A stretch of 64,000 bases of DNA, from positions 3,348,001 through 3,412,000 of the forward strand of contig JBANDB010000002.1 of the NCBI GenBank assembly GCA_037576215.1, in the 5' to 3' direction. Positions 10,113-21,744 of this stretch are shown one piece after another. The translations under genes and the position numbers were made by a program. The stretch is from Armillaria gallica (taxonomy: Eukaryota > Basidiomycota > Agaricomycetes > Agaricales > Physalacriaceae). The notes under the pieces were generated by a model. It did not search any database, was not told the DNA's origin, and saw nothing but the letters and a program-made list of their open reading frames with translations. Positions within the stretch are counted from its first letter, which is position 1, and each line of letters opens with the position of its first letter.

Positions 10113-11950
10113 ATGACTATTGGTGCTTTCCATATTGGAGCTACTTTGGCTGCTATGTACGTCCCCTTCACTAGATTTTCTTTTCTTTCATACAAGTGGT
10201 GATAATGGTAGATTATTTGGCGTCACGAATCTTCAAGCAGTCATCTACTACAAGAAGTACCGAAATGACTGGTGGTTTTACAAGAGTGCAGTATGTCACT
10301 CATTCTTTTGATTATCTTCATGCTTATGAGAGATAGGTAGCATTACTTTGGTTAGTTCATCTCATGAATAATGATGAGTAGTCACTGGACAATTTGACAG
10401 GGCCCTTGATGCTCTTCACGTCGCTCTGAGCACACAGGTGTTATATACCTGTCTGGTTGAATCTGATCGGCTCTACGACGTGTTCTTTTTTTCTGCTCGG
10501 TGGTATGTTTCCGAACAGATACGTAATAACCTTTTTATCTGAGATTATGTAGGAGCATCCAGGTCGTTCATTTCTACTGCTGCCGGTCAAGCTTGCTAAT
10601 ATTTTCCTACGCATTTAGCTGCAAATAGCCATCAGCGTATGTATCCAGGTTGTAATCGCAATCCTCATGCTCAACAGTGTCTCTCCCAGGTATTCGTTTC
10701 CGTTGGTGTTCAATTGTAAGATCTTCTCTGATGGTCATTTTTCATGAACTCATCTGTCACTTTAACCTCAGTTTATATACAGTACGACTATGGAAATGTC
10801 CGTGTATTTCAATCACCCGCATTAGCAGGACTTAAATGTTTCATAGTTGGCTGTCACTTTCACAGGTTTGCCCCGTGGTTTACCGTGCGTACTCCCTTTG
10901 ATACTCAAAGGTTGCCTCTACTACTCACTGATATCCAGTTTCTGGCCGTGGCTACCTCGTTTGGTGAATTTATTTTTCTACATTTCGAGTGTATTCGTTA
11001 ATTATATTTCCCTCAGGTACCGGAGTCTGTAAGGCCATCACTGAACTACTAGTGATATCGACCCGAGCATTGACCTCTTGAACCGTAGTTTTCATCTATG
11101 ACACGTAAGAAATGCATTCAAGTTCCTCCATCAGCGGCCCGAACCGTTCTCTTTAGATACAACGCCATACCTTTCCCTGTAACACTCGAATTGGTCACGA
11201 AGGTACGCAGTGGTCAGACTTTGGATGGTCGTGAATTCTCACGCACATATTTAGAGACCAACTTGCATGTTCTTCGCCACACTTCTTCTATCGGATTTTA
11301 TCATAAGCATTTGGATGTGTTATTACCTATACCAGAGCAAAGCAGCTACTGGCTTTTCTACGTGTGTCCTTTTCTCTCAGAAAAGATTTCAACGTTGATG
11401 ACAGTGATACAGCACGACCAGTATGCTCCTTGGTCTAATGCGCCTCACTCTTGTATCGGGATTAGCTACCAGGTGAGTATCGTCTCATGAGCCTTTTAAA
11501 TTAAAAACTCAATGATGTAAAAAGTCTATGCTCGCTACTGGTTCTTATCATGGTTTTCATCGTCCAACGCTGATTCTTGCCGTGACATTGACTAATAACT
11601 ACAGTATACTACTTTGCCGGGTTCTCTGGTCTACATTGCAGTGGATTTTATCCTGCCAAAACGTTCGTATACTGTATTCTGTCCAAACCGTCTACTTTGG
11701 CTAACATGCTGCTTCATAGTCTACATTAACTCATTCCTTGCTATGTGTGTTGTTAGTCCTCTCGTGTTTATCACTTGAAGCACACCTTTAGCTAGGCTGA
11801 ACCGCCGGCAAGAACACCAAGCAAGCATGTCCCCGGCGAAGTACGAAGGTCATTTAAACCCTCCTACGGTCTACATTTCCCGAACCACCGAAATCAGTAC
11901 TGAGGGAACGGTATGTGTCCTGGTCATGATATCAATGCGGCACTAACATT
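10113..11950 (+). CDS. DUF6534-type multi-pass membrane protein, possibly degenerate in the middle
   Basis: Member of the agaricomycete 7TM family usually annotated DUF6534; molecular function unknown. Start ATG 10113 (MTIGAFHIGATLAA). Exon 1 ends at 10156, and exon 2 (10212-10290) gives LFGVTNLQAVIYYKKYRNDW and WFYKSA. A 14-base micro-exon (10337-10350) carries VALLW. Exon 4 from 10401 gives ALDALHVALSTQVLYTCLVE. Later pieces are LQIAISVCIQVVIAILMLN (about 10618-10675), LPGSLVYIAVDFILPKR (about 11610-11660) and VYINSFLAMLNRRQEHQ (about 11720-11830), which match the family's last helix and the conserved asparagine-leucine-asparagine region, followed by a polar tail. Between 10700 and 11600 I could not assign exons in phase, and a 130-codon frame at 11098-11490 does not fit. 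It may be a live gene or one damaged in the middle. Confidence 0.6.
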
Positions 11951-14900
11951 TTATTGAAATTACCCAAGAATATCAATATCCACTCAAGGAGATACAACAT
12001 AGTCGTTCATCTAGTGAACTGGACCAACCAAAGAGAACTCTTACTTGCGAAGTTTGACTGTACGACGGTACGAGATTTCCTTCTTCATACCGACGACCTC
12101 TAACAAAACTGTCCAGTACGCTCATCAGGAAACAATTTATGTCTCAATACACGACACCGTAGCATAATAGACATGTTTTGAGGACGTAGAATAGCTACGT
12201 AAATGGCCCCACAAACTTACTAGATCCTTGAATTATAGTCCGTGTTTTGAACTGTCCATATCTCTTCCTCAGTAACTACGATACTATAAAAGTCATGAAC
12301 AATTTGAAAGAATGAAATGAAAACTGACGTACCTGCTCAACAACCTTGTCCGATATTTAGACTAACTTTTGCTAAAAGAGGCCGATGGTAGAAGCAGCCT
12401 GCATTAACCAGCAACGCCGCAATTTTATATGGAAAAGCAGACGCGAATGCATCGCTGTGATAACAAGCTAAGCTTCGGTAGTGAGAATACCTGTCTTTAT
12501 ACCAGCTTGTGCCGCAAACGAGGATGCTACTGCAAGCAGCAAGAATTCAGGAATTTGCGTTCACCATGCGGTATGTGCGGCAGGAACACGTTGGACGTAA
12601 TGGGCCGATGGTCCGGGTTCACAAGGAAAACAAGCAGAAAGTTGGTGCGCTTATTAGAGCAGGTGAATAAGGACGAGGAAGTGATCACCGTGACGCCCAA
12701 ACATCTTGGTTGGTCCGTTTCGCGTGAAACCTAGAACGGAGGAAGGTCTGTATCGTGGACAGTCTTCGGCGATGTTGGGATGTGAAAGTGAAGACAGTCT
12801 GCTGGAGCATTTTATTGATAATGTTCTCGCAAAGTCTGTAGCCATGGAAGGTAACACATAGGTAGACAAGAATGTTAGTAGGATACGGGTATGAAACACC
12901 AAAGCGATCACAACGGCAAGTTAACGGGACGGATAGAGGATCCATTGAGCCCAAATTCGGTACTTCACTCTCAGGATACCTAGACGAGAATGTGAGAAAG
13001 GTCGTCTTAAGCTGGCATAAATGTACCATCACCACTTGAATCCTCTACTTGAAACAGAGCGCGTCTGTTCGTCCCGTGCTGAATGTAGTCGTGGAAAAAT
13101 ATGCAGATCACTGTAGAAACTCCCGCATTCCGTTCAAACGTAGGCGCTCCTTTCTTAGCCACCGTCCCACCGTGATTTAGGTGTTTTCCTGTGATGGTAA
13201 CATAGAGAAAGAGATACTACTTCTCTGAGCACATCAGGAAATGATGGGGAGGAAAAGAGGGTTTTGAGTTTATACAGTGCCCTGCGGCATTGTGTTTGAG
13301 ATATATCTTCGAAAGTTGAACAAAGATCCTCTCTTGGCTGTAGCACCATCTCCGTCATCAGCTAACAAAGTTGCCGAGGCATACTGCATACATGATAAGA
13401 AACGCAAGGTGAACGATAAGAAGCCAGCGCACCTTGAGCGAAGGAAAACAGATGTCACCAAAGCGACGGTTCCGACGGACCAGTGATCGCTAAATGTTAG
13501 GAGCTAGGAGGGACTCGATTGTCCCGTCGCTGAACGAAAGGTCCCTCAGGAATCCGCTGCGCAAAAGACGACTGGATAGACATTAGCACCCTTTGACGTC
13601 ACTGGAGAGTCGCGTCTATGATGCCAGTGCTGCTGATTCCCAAAAGGATGGTATTTCTTTGCTCGTCATCAAGTTGGCAATGTCTATATCAGCATACTTA
13701 GTATCAACGTTTCCTTATTGCCGTGACGTTAAACGGAAGGCGTGGGAATAAGAGAGCAGCATACTTGCCTTCTAACAATCCAGTGCAGCGAGACTTCTCG
13801 ATATTTGGCTTCATGGCTGTGAGCGGGAAAGTTTCCGCCCGGGAATTACTTCGTCAACGCATGATCTCCTGATGAGGGTTGATAACAGTCAATGAATGCC
13901 TTGTTCATTTACTGTGTGCACGATCAAACATTACGGCTGATGGATGTAATGAGGAAACGCATCACCTACCTGAACTTTTAGTTCTCTGAGTTATGTATGC
14001 TGTCGCTTGGGAAGTATCAAGATGTGCCCAGCTTGGACATGCACTAAATGAACATATGAAATCGATTATTTATAACGACAGACCTCTGTTACGACTGCTG
14101 TAATTTATGATCTGCTATGCGTCCATGTAATTTGGCCAGCTGCAATTTCGATGTTCAAACACGTGACCGTATCATAACTGTCCTGAGACGGCGATGAGGC
14201 GTGTACAACTCGAACAATGCCTAGGGTGCATTGCAATGACTCCATACTTCTTAAAGAAATGGCCGGAATTAAAATTAAAATAAATAAAAAAGTTGACAAG
14301 CCTCTGATTGAACGCCTTAGAGATTCGTTACTCATGATATGACTTCGAACTCGGGGTGAGGCGGTTGTTGCATTGTTGACTTGAAGTTCACTATGAGATA
14401 TATTCAGCAATGATGCTTCTGAAGATCGTAGCTAGATAATCCCACATCAGGAATATGCCATATAGTTCGCAGTTTGCTCGCGGCAATATACATATGAAAT
14501 CCTTGGGAAACCTCAAACTGGACCATCGTTTTCAATCCGGGCGTTCCTTGATCTGGGTGATATTCTCCACGAAGATCTAGCATAGTGTTGTGTTGTCATG
14601 TAGTATCGTTCGATGTAGGATAGCACCTGATAGCACTGGGTGAAGTAAATAATGAATCCGTAGTATGGTGCTGTGTCAAGAACCCCGTTTGGTGCAGCTG
14701 ATAAGGCCGGCGCTGACCGTGACATTGACACGTAGCCCACAAAGTAGATCTGTACGAATGCGAGACAGACGAAGGGAGACTTTGGGATACACAAGGTTGA
14801 GGACGAGTGACATTCGATGACTAATCGGACCGGACATTGAGTTGTCTCTCAACTACCACCGTACTCAATACCAACTCTCACCAAGAAAAGTTGGCAACTG

Positions 14901-16688
14901 CCGCGCTGCAATCTAGGCTGTCCGTCATCGTACATATTCGCATGGATCGGCCTTCTCTCTATGACCAGCAATCTATGTGATGGTATATCACGAAGAGATG
15001 GCTATGTTGTCTAGTCAGGCATCGACATACTTCGCACAGACCGAGGGAGGGCAAAAACGGGTGATCAGTCGCTCTGGTATGTGGATCCAAGGTCCTCTCT
15101 TTGGTTACGGCTCGGGGATTGTGTGTTCGTGAAGGTACAAAGCTCAGCATATGTTCACACAAGGATTAGCGTTCAACACACGATGGTAGAAGTACAGTGA
15201 CCATGCAGTCGGCTCTATGTAAGTTTAAACTCAATCGCATTGTTGATTTTGTGTTGACGTGGAACGTTTATAGCTGATTCAAAGCCATGCCAAGGCTCGT
15301 TTTCTTCACCTACACACAACCCAGTGACCGCGATAGATCGCATCTGTTCTCGCAATCACACATGCAACAGGCAGCATTCCATATGGCTTCTGAAATTTCG
15401 AAAAATCCAAGCCCAATATCTGGACAATGCTCCCTGAGAACATATGCGACATCGTCTTCGAGAAGCAGTGTGCTGTCTGTTATAGCAGAGGATACGAGTA
15501 GCATCACTACCGTGGTCCTTGCAATCAATGCCAAGATATAGAGAATCCCCGGCAGCTGTTAGGTTCGGATTGCCCTCTCCCAATTGAATTTAAGGAATGG
15601 CAGGGAAATAGTCAGTGTCTAATACTACTCAAGCGGACAAGAGATGTCTTTACTATCTTCGTGAGTTGCACTTGATAAGTTGCCTGCTACGTGAGAAGCC
15701 CACTCATATGTGCTTTTGTAACAGCTACAGCGATATCTCGCACTTGATTGCCTGAGTTTCGCCCGGGGTATATAGAAGTAATGACATTTGCCCGGCACAT
15801 TCGACATTAAAGCATGGAATCCTCTTTCCAGAGTTCCATATCCGCTTCTGGCACATTCATCCTCGTCGTGAATTTCTCCACCATCACCTTGGCATTCTGG
15901 CGAGTGCAATTGCGCTCTTATTATTGGATCCCAGAGCCGCATGACCTACATCGATCGCCTAATTGGCTTGGAAACGGAAAACTGCTGAGGGTTTCCCAGT
16001 GCTTTGAAAGGACCGTTGCAATGCTGAGATGTGCTTAAAATACGCTAGGAGGCCACAACTTGGTCAGTCATGGTATTTTCTTTTTGCAATGTATCGCATT
16101 TTCTTATCAATGCTACTGCAGAAGATTTCCTGCGCTTACGCGTAAACATCCTGTATCCGCGTCATGTGCGCGTAGAAAGACTGGGCAATGGTCGAGGCAA
16201 GATATGATCGCCATGATTTTCTCCGATCGATCTCGTCCCGCGGGGTCTTTTGGGGGCCCCTCGTTTTTTTCGGACTTTTCACCCAGACTGTCTTCATGCC
16301 TGGAGACAGTGGGCGTCGTTCTTTCTTGGATACTACACCTCTACCAGATCCTGGAATTAATGCCCAAATGCCAAGGCGAAGAAAATACATCATTTTCCAA
16401 ACTGAGAGCTCCTTCATACATCGTGGCCGCCGAAATCTAGGATGTTCAAAACCGACACATGTACTTACTGCGGATGACAGTAAGGGAGAGGGACCAATAG
16501 CGTTGGTAACATTTACCTGACCGCATGAAGCTGTACAAGCAGTCGAGCATAGTGCGTTAGGTCGCTGGTCTGTATCGAAGCAGAGTTTATCCGCGCATGA
16601 ACCTACCTGGTCAAGAGTATAAAAGTGGATTTATCGACGAGTATCTCAGCAACACTAGAAAGTCCTCATCTTCTGGTTTCTCTGAAAC
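11951..16688. other. 4.7-kb gene-poor stretch with scattered relic frames
   Basis: No intact gene recognised. Relic-like open frames include 12429-12734 (+), 13277-13486 (+), a hydrophobic minus-strand frame at 15310-15534 (ALIARTTVVMLLVSSAIT) and a minus-strand piece at 14513-14794. The hydrophobic piece could be part of an old DUF6533/6534-like membrane gene, but the match is too weak to call. The last 70 bases are the promoter of the dioxygenase gene. Confidence 0.35.
16618..16625 (+). promoter_or_regulatory. TATA box of the dioxygenase gene
   Basis: TATAAAAG lies 71 bases upstream of the dioxygenase start codon, a normal distance for a fungal promoter. Confidence 0.7.
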
Positions 16689-18079
16689 ATGGTCCAGCTC
16701 TCTGTCATCTCATCTGTCCTGCTTCTCGCTGCCAGCGCCACCGTAGCTCATCCCAGTACCGCTGCGATGAGCCCGGCTGAGTTCCAGCGTCGTGCAGAGT
16801 TCCAGACGTTCGCGAGTCGTTCCCTCGGCGGCTGCCAAGACAGTCTCCGTCGTCGAGGCCACTACGAGCGCTCTGCTGCTCGTCGCAAGGCTCTTGCCGA
16901 TGAACTCCGTCGCCAGCGTGGTCTTTCTACTCGTAAGACCCTCCCCCTCTTTCCACACCTGATCGTAATATCCCCTCAGGCGCCCCCTACAAGCGTAGTT
17001 TGGACAGTGTTTTGGGAACGAGTCACTTGTCCAACCAGACCGGCCTCGAAGCGGAATCTGACCCCTTCGATGGAGCTGGGTCTTGCACCCTCGTTCCTGA
17101 GGCTACCCAAGGACCGTATTGGGTCGATGGGGAGTACGTCCGCAAGGACATCCATGAAGACCAGGCGGGCCTCTACACCTACGTTGACCTCGAGCTGATC
17201 GACTATACCACCTGCGAGACCGTCGCAGCCGACATCTTCGTCGACATTTGGCACTGTAATGCCACTGGTGTCTACTCTGGTGTTGTCGCCAGTGGAAATG
17301 GTGATTCAGGCGTCGGCGAGAACTTGGTGAGTGAGGGATGGTACTGTTTGATAATAAATTGTGTTTCATTTGAGTAGAACGCGACCTTCCTTCGTGGCAT
17401 TCAGCCTACCACCGAGGGAGGTATGTACAGTTCGAAACCATCTTCCCGGGTTGGTGGTAGCCTTTCTAAACCTATGTATCACTAACGGTCCATAACAAGG
17501 GCATTACACTGGCCGAACCCCACACATCCACGTCCTTGCACACGGAGACGGGACGGCTTTCGACAATGGGACGTTCAAGACCAGCAGCGACCGCCACGTT
17601 GGTGAGCTATCTGCATTCGTTCCTGGATTCACGTTCCCTTATCTAATATGTTTCGAATAAATAGGCCAAGTCTACTTTGACCAAGACTTGATGACCGCCG
17701 TCGAAGAGACCTCCCCGTACAACACCAACACGCAATCTTTCACAACCAACGCACAAGATGGTATTTTGGGACAAGCTGCGGAGGACATTGACCCCGTCCT
17801 TGAATACGTTTACCTTGGTGATGACATTACTGACGGCCTTCTTGCGTGAGCAACTTTCCTCTAATTTTTAATCTATTTATTTATTCTTTCCATAGTTGGG
17901 GATCTATGGGCATAGACCTGTCGACGAGCTACGTCGTCCAGTCCGCGGCTACTCTCACCGAGAACGGCGGTGTAGCCAACGGGGGATTCAGTGGTGGAGG
18001 ACCGGGCGGTAGTCCCCCCAGTACTCCGGGAGCGGCCACAACTTGGTATGTACCGTTGTCTCGTAAATCCAGCAAGTAA
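16689..18079 (+). CDS. Secreted intradiol ring-cleavage dioxygenase-like protein
   Basis: Extracellular member of the intradiol dioxygenase family, which opens catechol-type rings between the hydroxyls using Fe(III) bound by two Tyr and two His. Fungal secreted forms act on lignin-derived aromatics. The N-terminus MVQLSVISSVLLLAASATVA is a signal peptide. Seen next: LVPEATQGPYWVDGEYVRKD (first Tyr region), AADIFVDIWHCNATGVYSG, NATFLRGIQPT and GHYTGRTPHIHVLAHGDG, which holds the second Tyr and both His ligands. The C-terminus is glycine/serine-rich (GGFSGGGPGG). Probable exons are 16689-16932, 16980-17326, 17378-17420, 17500-17601, 17665-17845 and 17896-18079, all with GT-AG ends. The conserved strand VQFETIFPG is present in DNA at about 17427-17453 but out of frame inside the fourth probable intron. 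The gene may carry a one-base slip, or really lack the strand. TATA box at 16618. Confidence 0.88.
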
Positions 18080-18376
18080 TAGGAAGATGGCAAATATATG
18101 AAACTTTTTTTATACGTTTAACTAACAACGTCCTGAGCTTGACCGCATTACGATCTTGTTCTGTGTTAAGCGAAGACTCAATCTTTGGCCGTATCACTAC
18201 CCAGTAAGTAGTCTCCTTCACAGAGCCCTGACGCATCGATTCAGACACGGCTCGTAAAATCAACAAATAGGATTAAGTACACAAATTGTTTATACATATC
18301 GGAGACTATCGGCCGAATACATTTATTCCCTTCCTCTCCATTCAAGGAATGGGCGTCGCACCTACGAACGGGAGGA
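18080..18376. other. Short intergenic between convergent genes
   Basis: No gene recognised. Holds the 3' ends of the dioxygenase (+) and YCII-like (-) genes. Confidence 0.3.
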
Positions 18377-18822
18377 TTACAATCTTCTCTGGGTCCCACT
18401 AGAACGAGCATGATCAGCTTCCCAAGCCTGAGCACTACTGAGCGTACTCACCACTCCAGCGGTATAATACACATCCGCCTTGACCTTTTCCTTGACCCTA
18501 GTACAACCACGATTAGAAATGCAATCAACTTTACTGGGACACTCACTCATCGATATCCTTCGCTTCGCAGATAAACGCCGATCCAACCATCTTCTTCGTC
18601 TCAGAGGAAAGGGATTCCTCAGAGAGGAGCGCGCCTCCGATGCCTGCGATGGCGTTATCAATCCATCCCATCATGCATTCACATGGTGCACGCACGTATG
18701 TAGCCCCCAGAGACAAGCTTTGTAGCGTCTTCGAGATGAGTGGATCGCACAGAGAGTCGGCGCTCAAAGGTGCCGTCCTCAGTCTTGTCGGGGCAGTAGA
18801 CGAAAAAAAGGGAACGGGACAT
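18377..18822 (-). CDS. YCII-related small protein
   Basis: Small soluble protein of the YCII/YciI-related superfamily, a dimeric alpha/beta ferredoxin-like fold whose enzymatic role in fungi is unknown. Starts at ATG 18822 with SRSLFFVYCPDKTEDGTFER then RLSVRSTHLEDATKLVSGGY. After an intron (about 18700-18640) it reads RIGGALLSEESLSSETKKM and VGSAFICEAKDIDE, and after a second intron VKEKVKADVYYTAGV. The last exon is uncertain. Reading straight on ends at 18377, but the family's usual ending (GVW..EKL) is better matched in another frame (GKLIMLVLVGP) just downstream, so a third small intron or a frame slip is possible. It lies directly downstream of PEPCK on the same strand, about 70 bases from its stop. 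Confidence 0.7.
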
Positions 18823-18891
18823 GGTGGTCAAGGTTCAAGCGATTATACCCTCTAAAATATCCATTGTTATAATTACAATACATTAATTTGT

Positions 18892-20776
18892 TTACACCAC
18901 GGGTCCGGCCTTGTTCACCTTGATATCGACATCCTTCTCATACAATGCAAACGCCTTCTTGAACATGCCGGCGAGCTTGACAAGCTCCCGCCTGAACGCC
19001 TCCTTGTTCTTCCAGGCGAGTTCGGGGTTGAGAACCTCCCTCGGAACACCCTCGACGCTGGTGGGAATAGTGAGACCAAAGACGCCAAAGCTCTCGTACT
19101 CGGCATTCTTGAGAGAGCCGGAATGTATGGCATTGATGATGGCACGGGTGTACTTGAGAGGGCAGCGGGATCCTGTGCCGAACTTGCCGCCGGTCCAGCC
19201 AGTGTTGATGAGCCAGCAGTCGACATTGTGCTTTGACATGCGCTCTGCGAGCATCTCTGCGTAGCGACCGGGGTGGAGGACGATAAAGGGAGCCGAGTAG
19301 CAGGTAGAAAAGGTGGGGATAGGCTCGAGAACACCGTCTTCTGTGCCAGGTGTCTTTGAGGTGTAGCCAGCGAGGAAGTGGTAGGAGGCTTGCTCTGGGG
19401 TGAGCTTCGAGACGGGGGGAAGGACACCAAAGGCATCACAGGTGAGCATGATGATGTTGGAGGGCTGGCGGTCGACAACGCAGGGGATCTTTGCGTTGGG
19501 AATGTACTCGATGGGGTAGGCGCAACGGGTGTTTTCGGTGATGGAAATATCGTCATAGTCGGGGACACGGGAGATGGGGTTGTAGACAACGTTTTCGAGG
19601 ATAGAGCCGAAACGAATGGCGTTGAAGATTTCTGGCTCCTTTTCGGCGGAGAGATTGATGCACTTTGCGTAGCAGCCGCCTTCAATGTTGAAGACGCCGG
19701 TGTCGCTCCATACGTGCTCGTCGTCGCCGATGAGAAGTCGGTTGGGGTCGGCCGAAAGGGTGGTCTTGCCGGTGCCGGACAGACCGAAAAAGAGAGTGAC
19801 GTCGCCGTCCTTGATGCCGACGTTGGCAGAAGAGTGGAGGGAGAGTTGGCCAAACTTGATGGGCTGAAGGTAGTGCATGACGGAGAATACACCCTTTTTC
19901 ATCTCGCCGGCGTACTCGGTACCCAAAATAACCATTTCCATACGCTTGAAGTTAATTTCGACAGAGGTTGTGGAGGACATGCCCTTTGTGAAACGATTGG
20001 CAGGGAACTGGCCGGCATTGTAGATGATAAAGTCGGGCTCGCCAAAGTCTGCGAGTTGTTCCTCGGTGGGACGGATGAGCATGTTATTCTAAGGGTGATG
20101 AGAATTTGATAATGCAGTAGTGATGTGATGACATACCATGAAGAGGGCATGATAGGCGCGGGCACAGATGACCCTGACCTTGATTCGGTACTTGGGATCC
20201 CACTGGAAGATGTGAGTAAAGGAAGGAAAAGGGCGAGGATGCAACTCACGCCAGCAAAACCGTCAAAGACATAGACGTTGTCACGGGTGTTGAGGTAATC
20301 GATGGCACGTTCCCGGTTGATTTCGAAAGTGTCTAATAGAGGGTGAGAGAGTTATGGTAGAGAAGCTAAAAAAGACATACGTTCGTCCATCTTGATGTTG
20401 ACTGAACCCCACCAGATGTCGTCCTTGGAAGTGTCTTCGTAGACGATACGCTTGTCCTTGGGGGAGCGACCGGTCTTTTTTCCGGAAAAGTTGATGAGGG
20501 CACCCGAGGAGGAGATGATGGCGCCCTCGTTACGAATGGCGTCCTCGTAAAGCAGGGCGACTGGGCATTGCGCTTGATGGAGATGCGGTCCATGTCGAAA
20601 CCTGCCTGGGAGAAGTAGTCGAGGTCCTGGCCGATTACTAGACAGAAAATTAGCAAAGGCGGGCACACGACGACGAGAAAAAACATACGAGAACCAAACT
20701 GTTCAGAGTCGTGAGCCTGTGCATAGTTCTTGTGGAGGATATGGGGGGTAACATAGGGAGTATGATGAGGAGCCAT
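18892..20776 (-). CDS. pck1: Phosphoenolpyruvate carboxykinase (ATP)
   Basis: Cytosolic ATP-dependent PEPCK converts oxaloacetate plus ATP to phosphoenolpyruvate, ADP and CO2, the committed step of gluconeogenesis. Start ATG 20776 ([20 protein letters not shown]). Conserved stretches include [40 protein letters not shown] (P-loop), [36 protein letters not shown] and the ending KVNKAGPVV. Five introns interrupt the first third; the last exon (20082-18892) is uninterrupted. At 20563-20565 the plus strand has GGG where four are needed for [15 protein letters not shown], so the frame slips one base inside an otherwise perfect, essential enzyme. This is best read as a one-base assembly deletion. 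In fungi the gene is usually glucose-repressed; no such site was verified here. It is divergent from SLX1 with about 250 bases between the starts. Confidence 0.95.
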
Positions 20777-21026
20777 TGGTAAACGAGGACGGATGGGAGT
20801 AAAAGGTGAAGGTAGGGGGAAAGGTGAGGATCTTGCAGACCTGGGATAGCAGTGTGCTTTTATAGTGGCCAGCCACCTGAGGCGCATCCCTTAATTTCCC
20901 GAGGGATTATAGCCCCTATGGCCAATGACAGATGGAGGAGCCGCTCGTTGTGAGGCTGTGCTAAACCGGCTACCGTGAATCCCCGACCGGTACCCCGCCG
21001 GATTAATAGAGATCCGCGTTTGCAAG
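20777..21026. promoter_or_regulatory. Divergent promoter, PEPCK / SLX1
   Basis: A 250-base segment separates the two divergent start codons and must contain both promoters. It includes a CCGGTACCCCGCCGG stretch near 20987-21001. No TATA box was obvious for either gene. Confidence 0.5.
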
Positions 21027-21744
21027 ATGACATTGATGACGGCTCATTCTTATCCATCATTCTACGCGTGCTACCTTCTTAAATCGGTCCATTTCCCAAC
21101 TACATACATTGGCTCGACCCCCAACCCTCCTCGTCGCATCCGCCAGCACAATGGCGAGCTCAGCACAGGGCGCGTCCAAGACGAAGAACAAGCGACCGTG
21201 GGTGATGCATATGCTGGTGCACGGATTCCCGTCGAAGCTGAGTGCGCTGCAGTTTGAGTGGGCATGGCAGCATCCAGATCTGTCGCGACATCTGCAGGAC
21301 CAGCGACGGGCGAGGGCACTGTCGTCGTGCATCAAGTGTGTGCACAGCATGATTGCCACGCCGCCGTTCGACTCGCTCGCACTACGCGTCATTTTGTTTA
21401 CCCCTGACGCGCACACCATCTGGCACAAACTACCACCAAGCTCACTCCCAGCCGTGTACCACCCCGAGGGCGTGTCGACCCTGCCGATCCCGTACCCCGC
21501 GCCTCTCCCAGCTAAGACCCCTGGCACCATTTGCTCCGTCTGTATGCTCCCATTGGACGGGGACCCACTGACCACCGCCATCTGCTCTATGCCAAGTTGC
21601 AGTGCCTCGTCGCACCTGACCTGCCTCGCCACCCACTTTGCAGACGGACGCATGATACCCCGAGGTGGCAACTGTCCAGAATGTGGAGAGTATGTCCTCT
21701 GGGGTGACATCATCAAAGCCATCTACACCGGCTCCCCGTCCTAA
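21027..21744 (+). CDS. slx1: Structure-specific endonuclease subunit SLX1
   Basis: Catalytic subunit of the SLX1-SLX4 nuclease, which cuts branched DNA (flaps, Holliday junctions) at stalled forks and rDNA. The N-terminal GIY-YIG domain reads [20 protein letters not shown] then [14 protein letters not shown], with the catalytic Arg in RRIRQHNGE, and [20 protein letters not shown]. The C-terminal zinc-binding RING/PHD-like domain reads ICSVCMLPL, then [19 protein letters not shown] and [16 protein letters not shown]. The gene is intronless, but the N-terminal and C-terminal frames differ by one base: at 21168-21170 GGG would have to be GG for [14 protein letters not shown] to read through. The junction sits in the conserved loop after the catalytic helix, so a one-base assembly insertion is likelier than a real mutation. 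The ATG is at 21027; a second in-frame ATG is three codons downstream. Confidence 0.93.

Noticed and set aside
11098..11490. 130-codon frame as part of the DUF6534-type gene
   Set aside because: Its sequence has no hydrophobic helices or family motifs where they are expected; it may be intronic or unrelated.
12429..12734. Cysteine-containing 101-codon plus-strand frame as a small secreted protein
   Set aside because: No signal peptide, cysteine spacing unlike known effectors or toxins, and it lies in gene-poor decayed DNA without promoter signals.
19378..20109. Long plus-strand open frame (243 codons) and a 325-codon minus-strand frame across PEPCK
   Set aside because: Both are shadows of the PEPCK reading frame: the GC-rich, codon-biased exon leaves other frames open. 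They encode low-complexity, family-free sequence.
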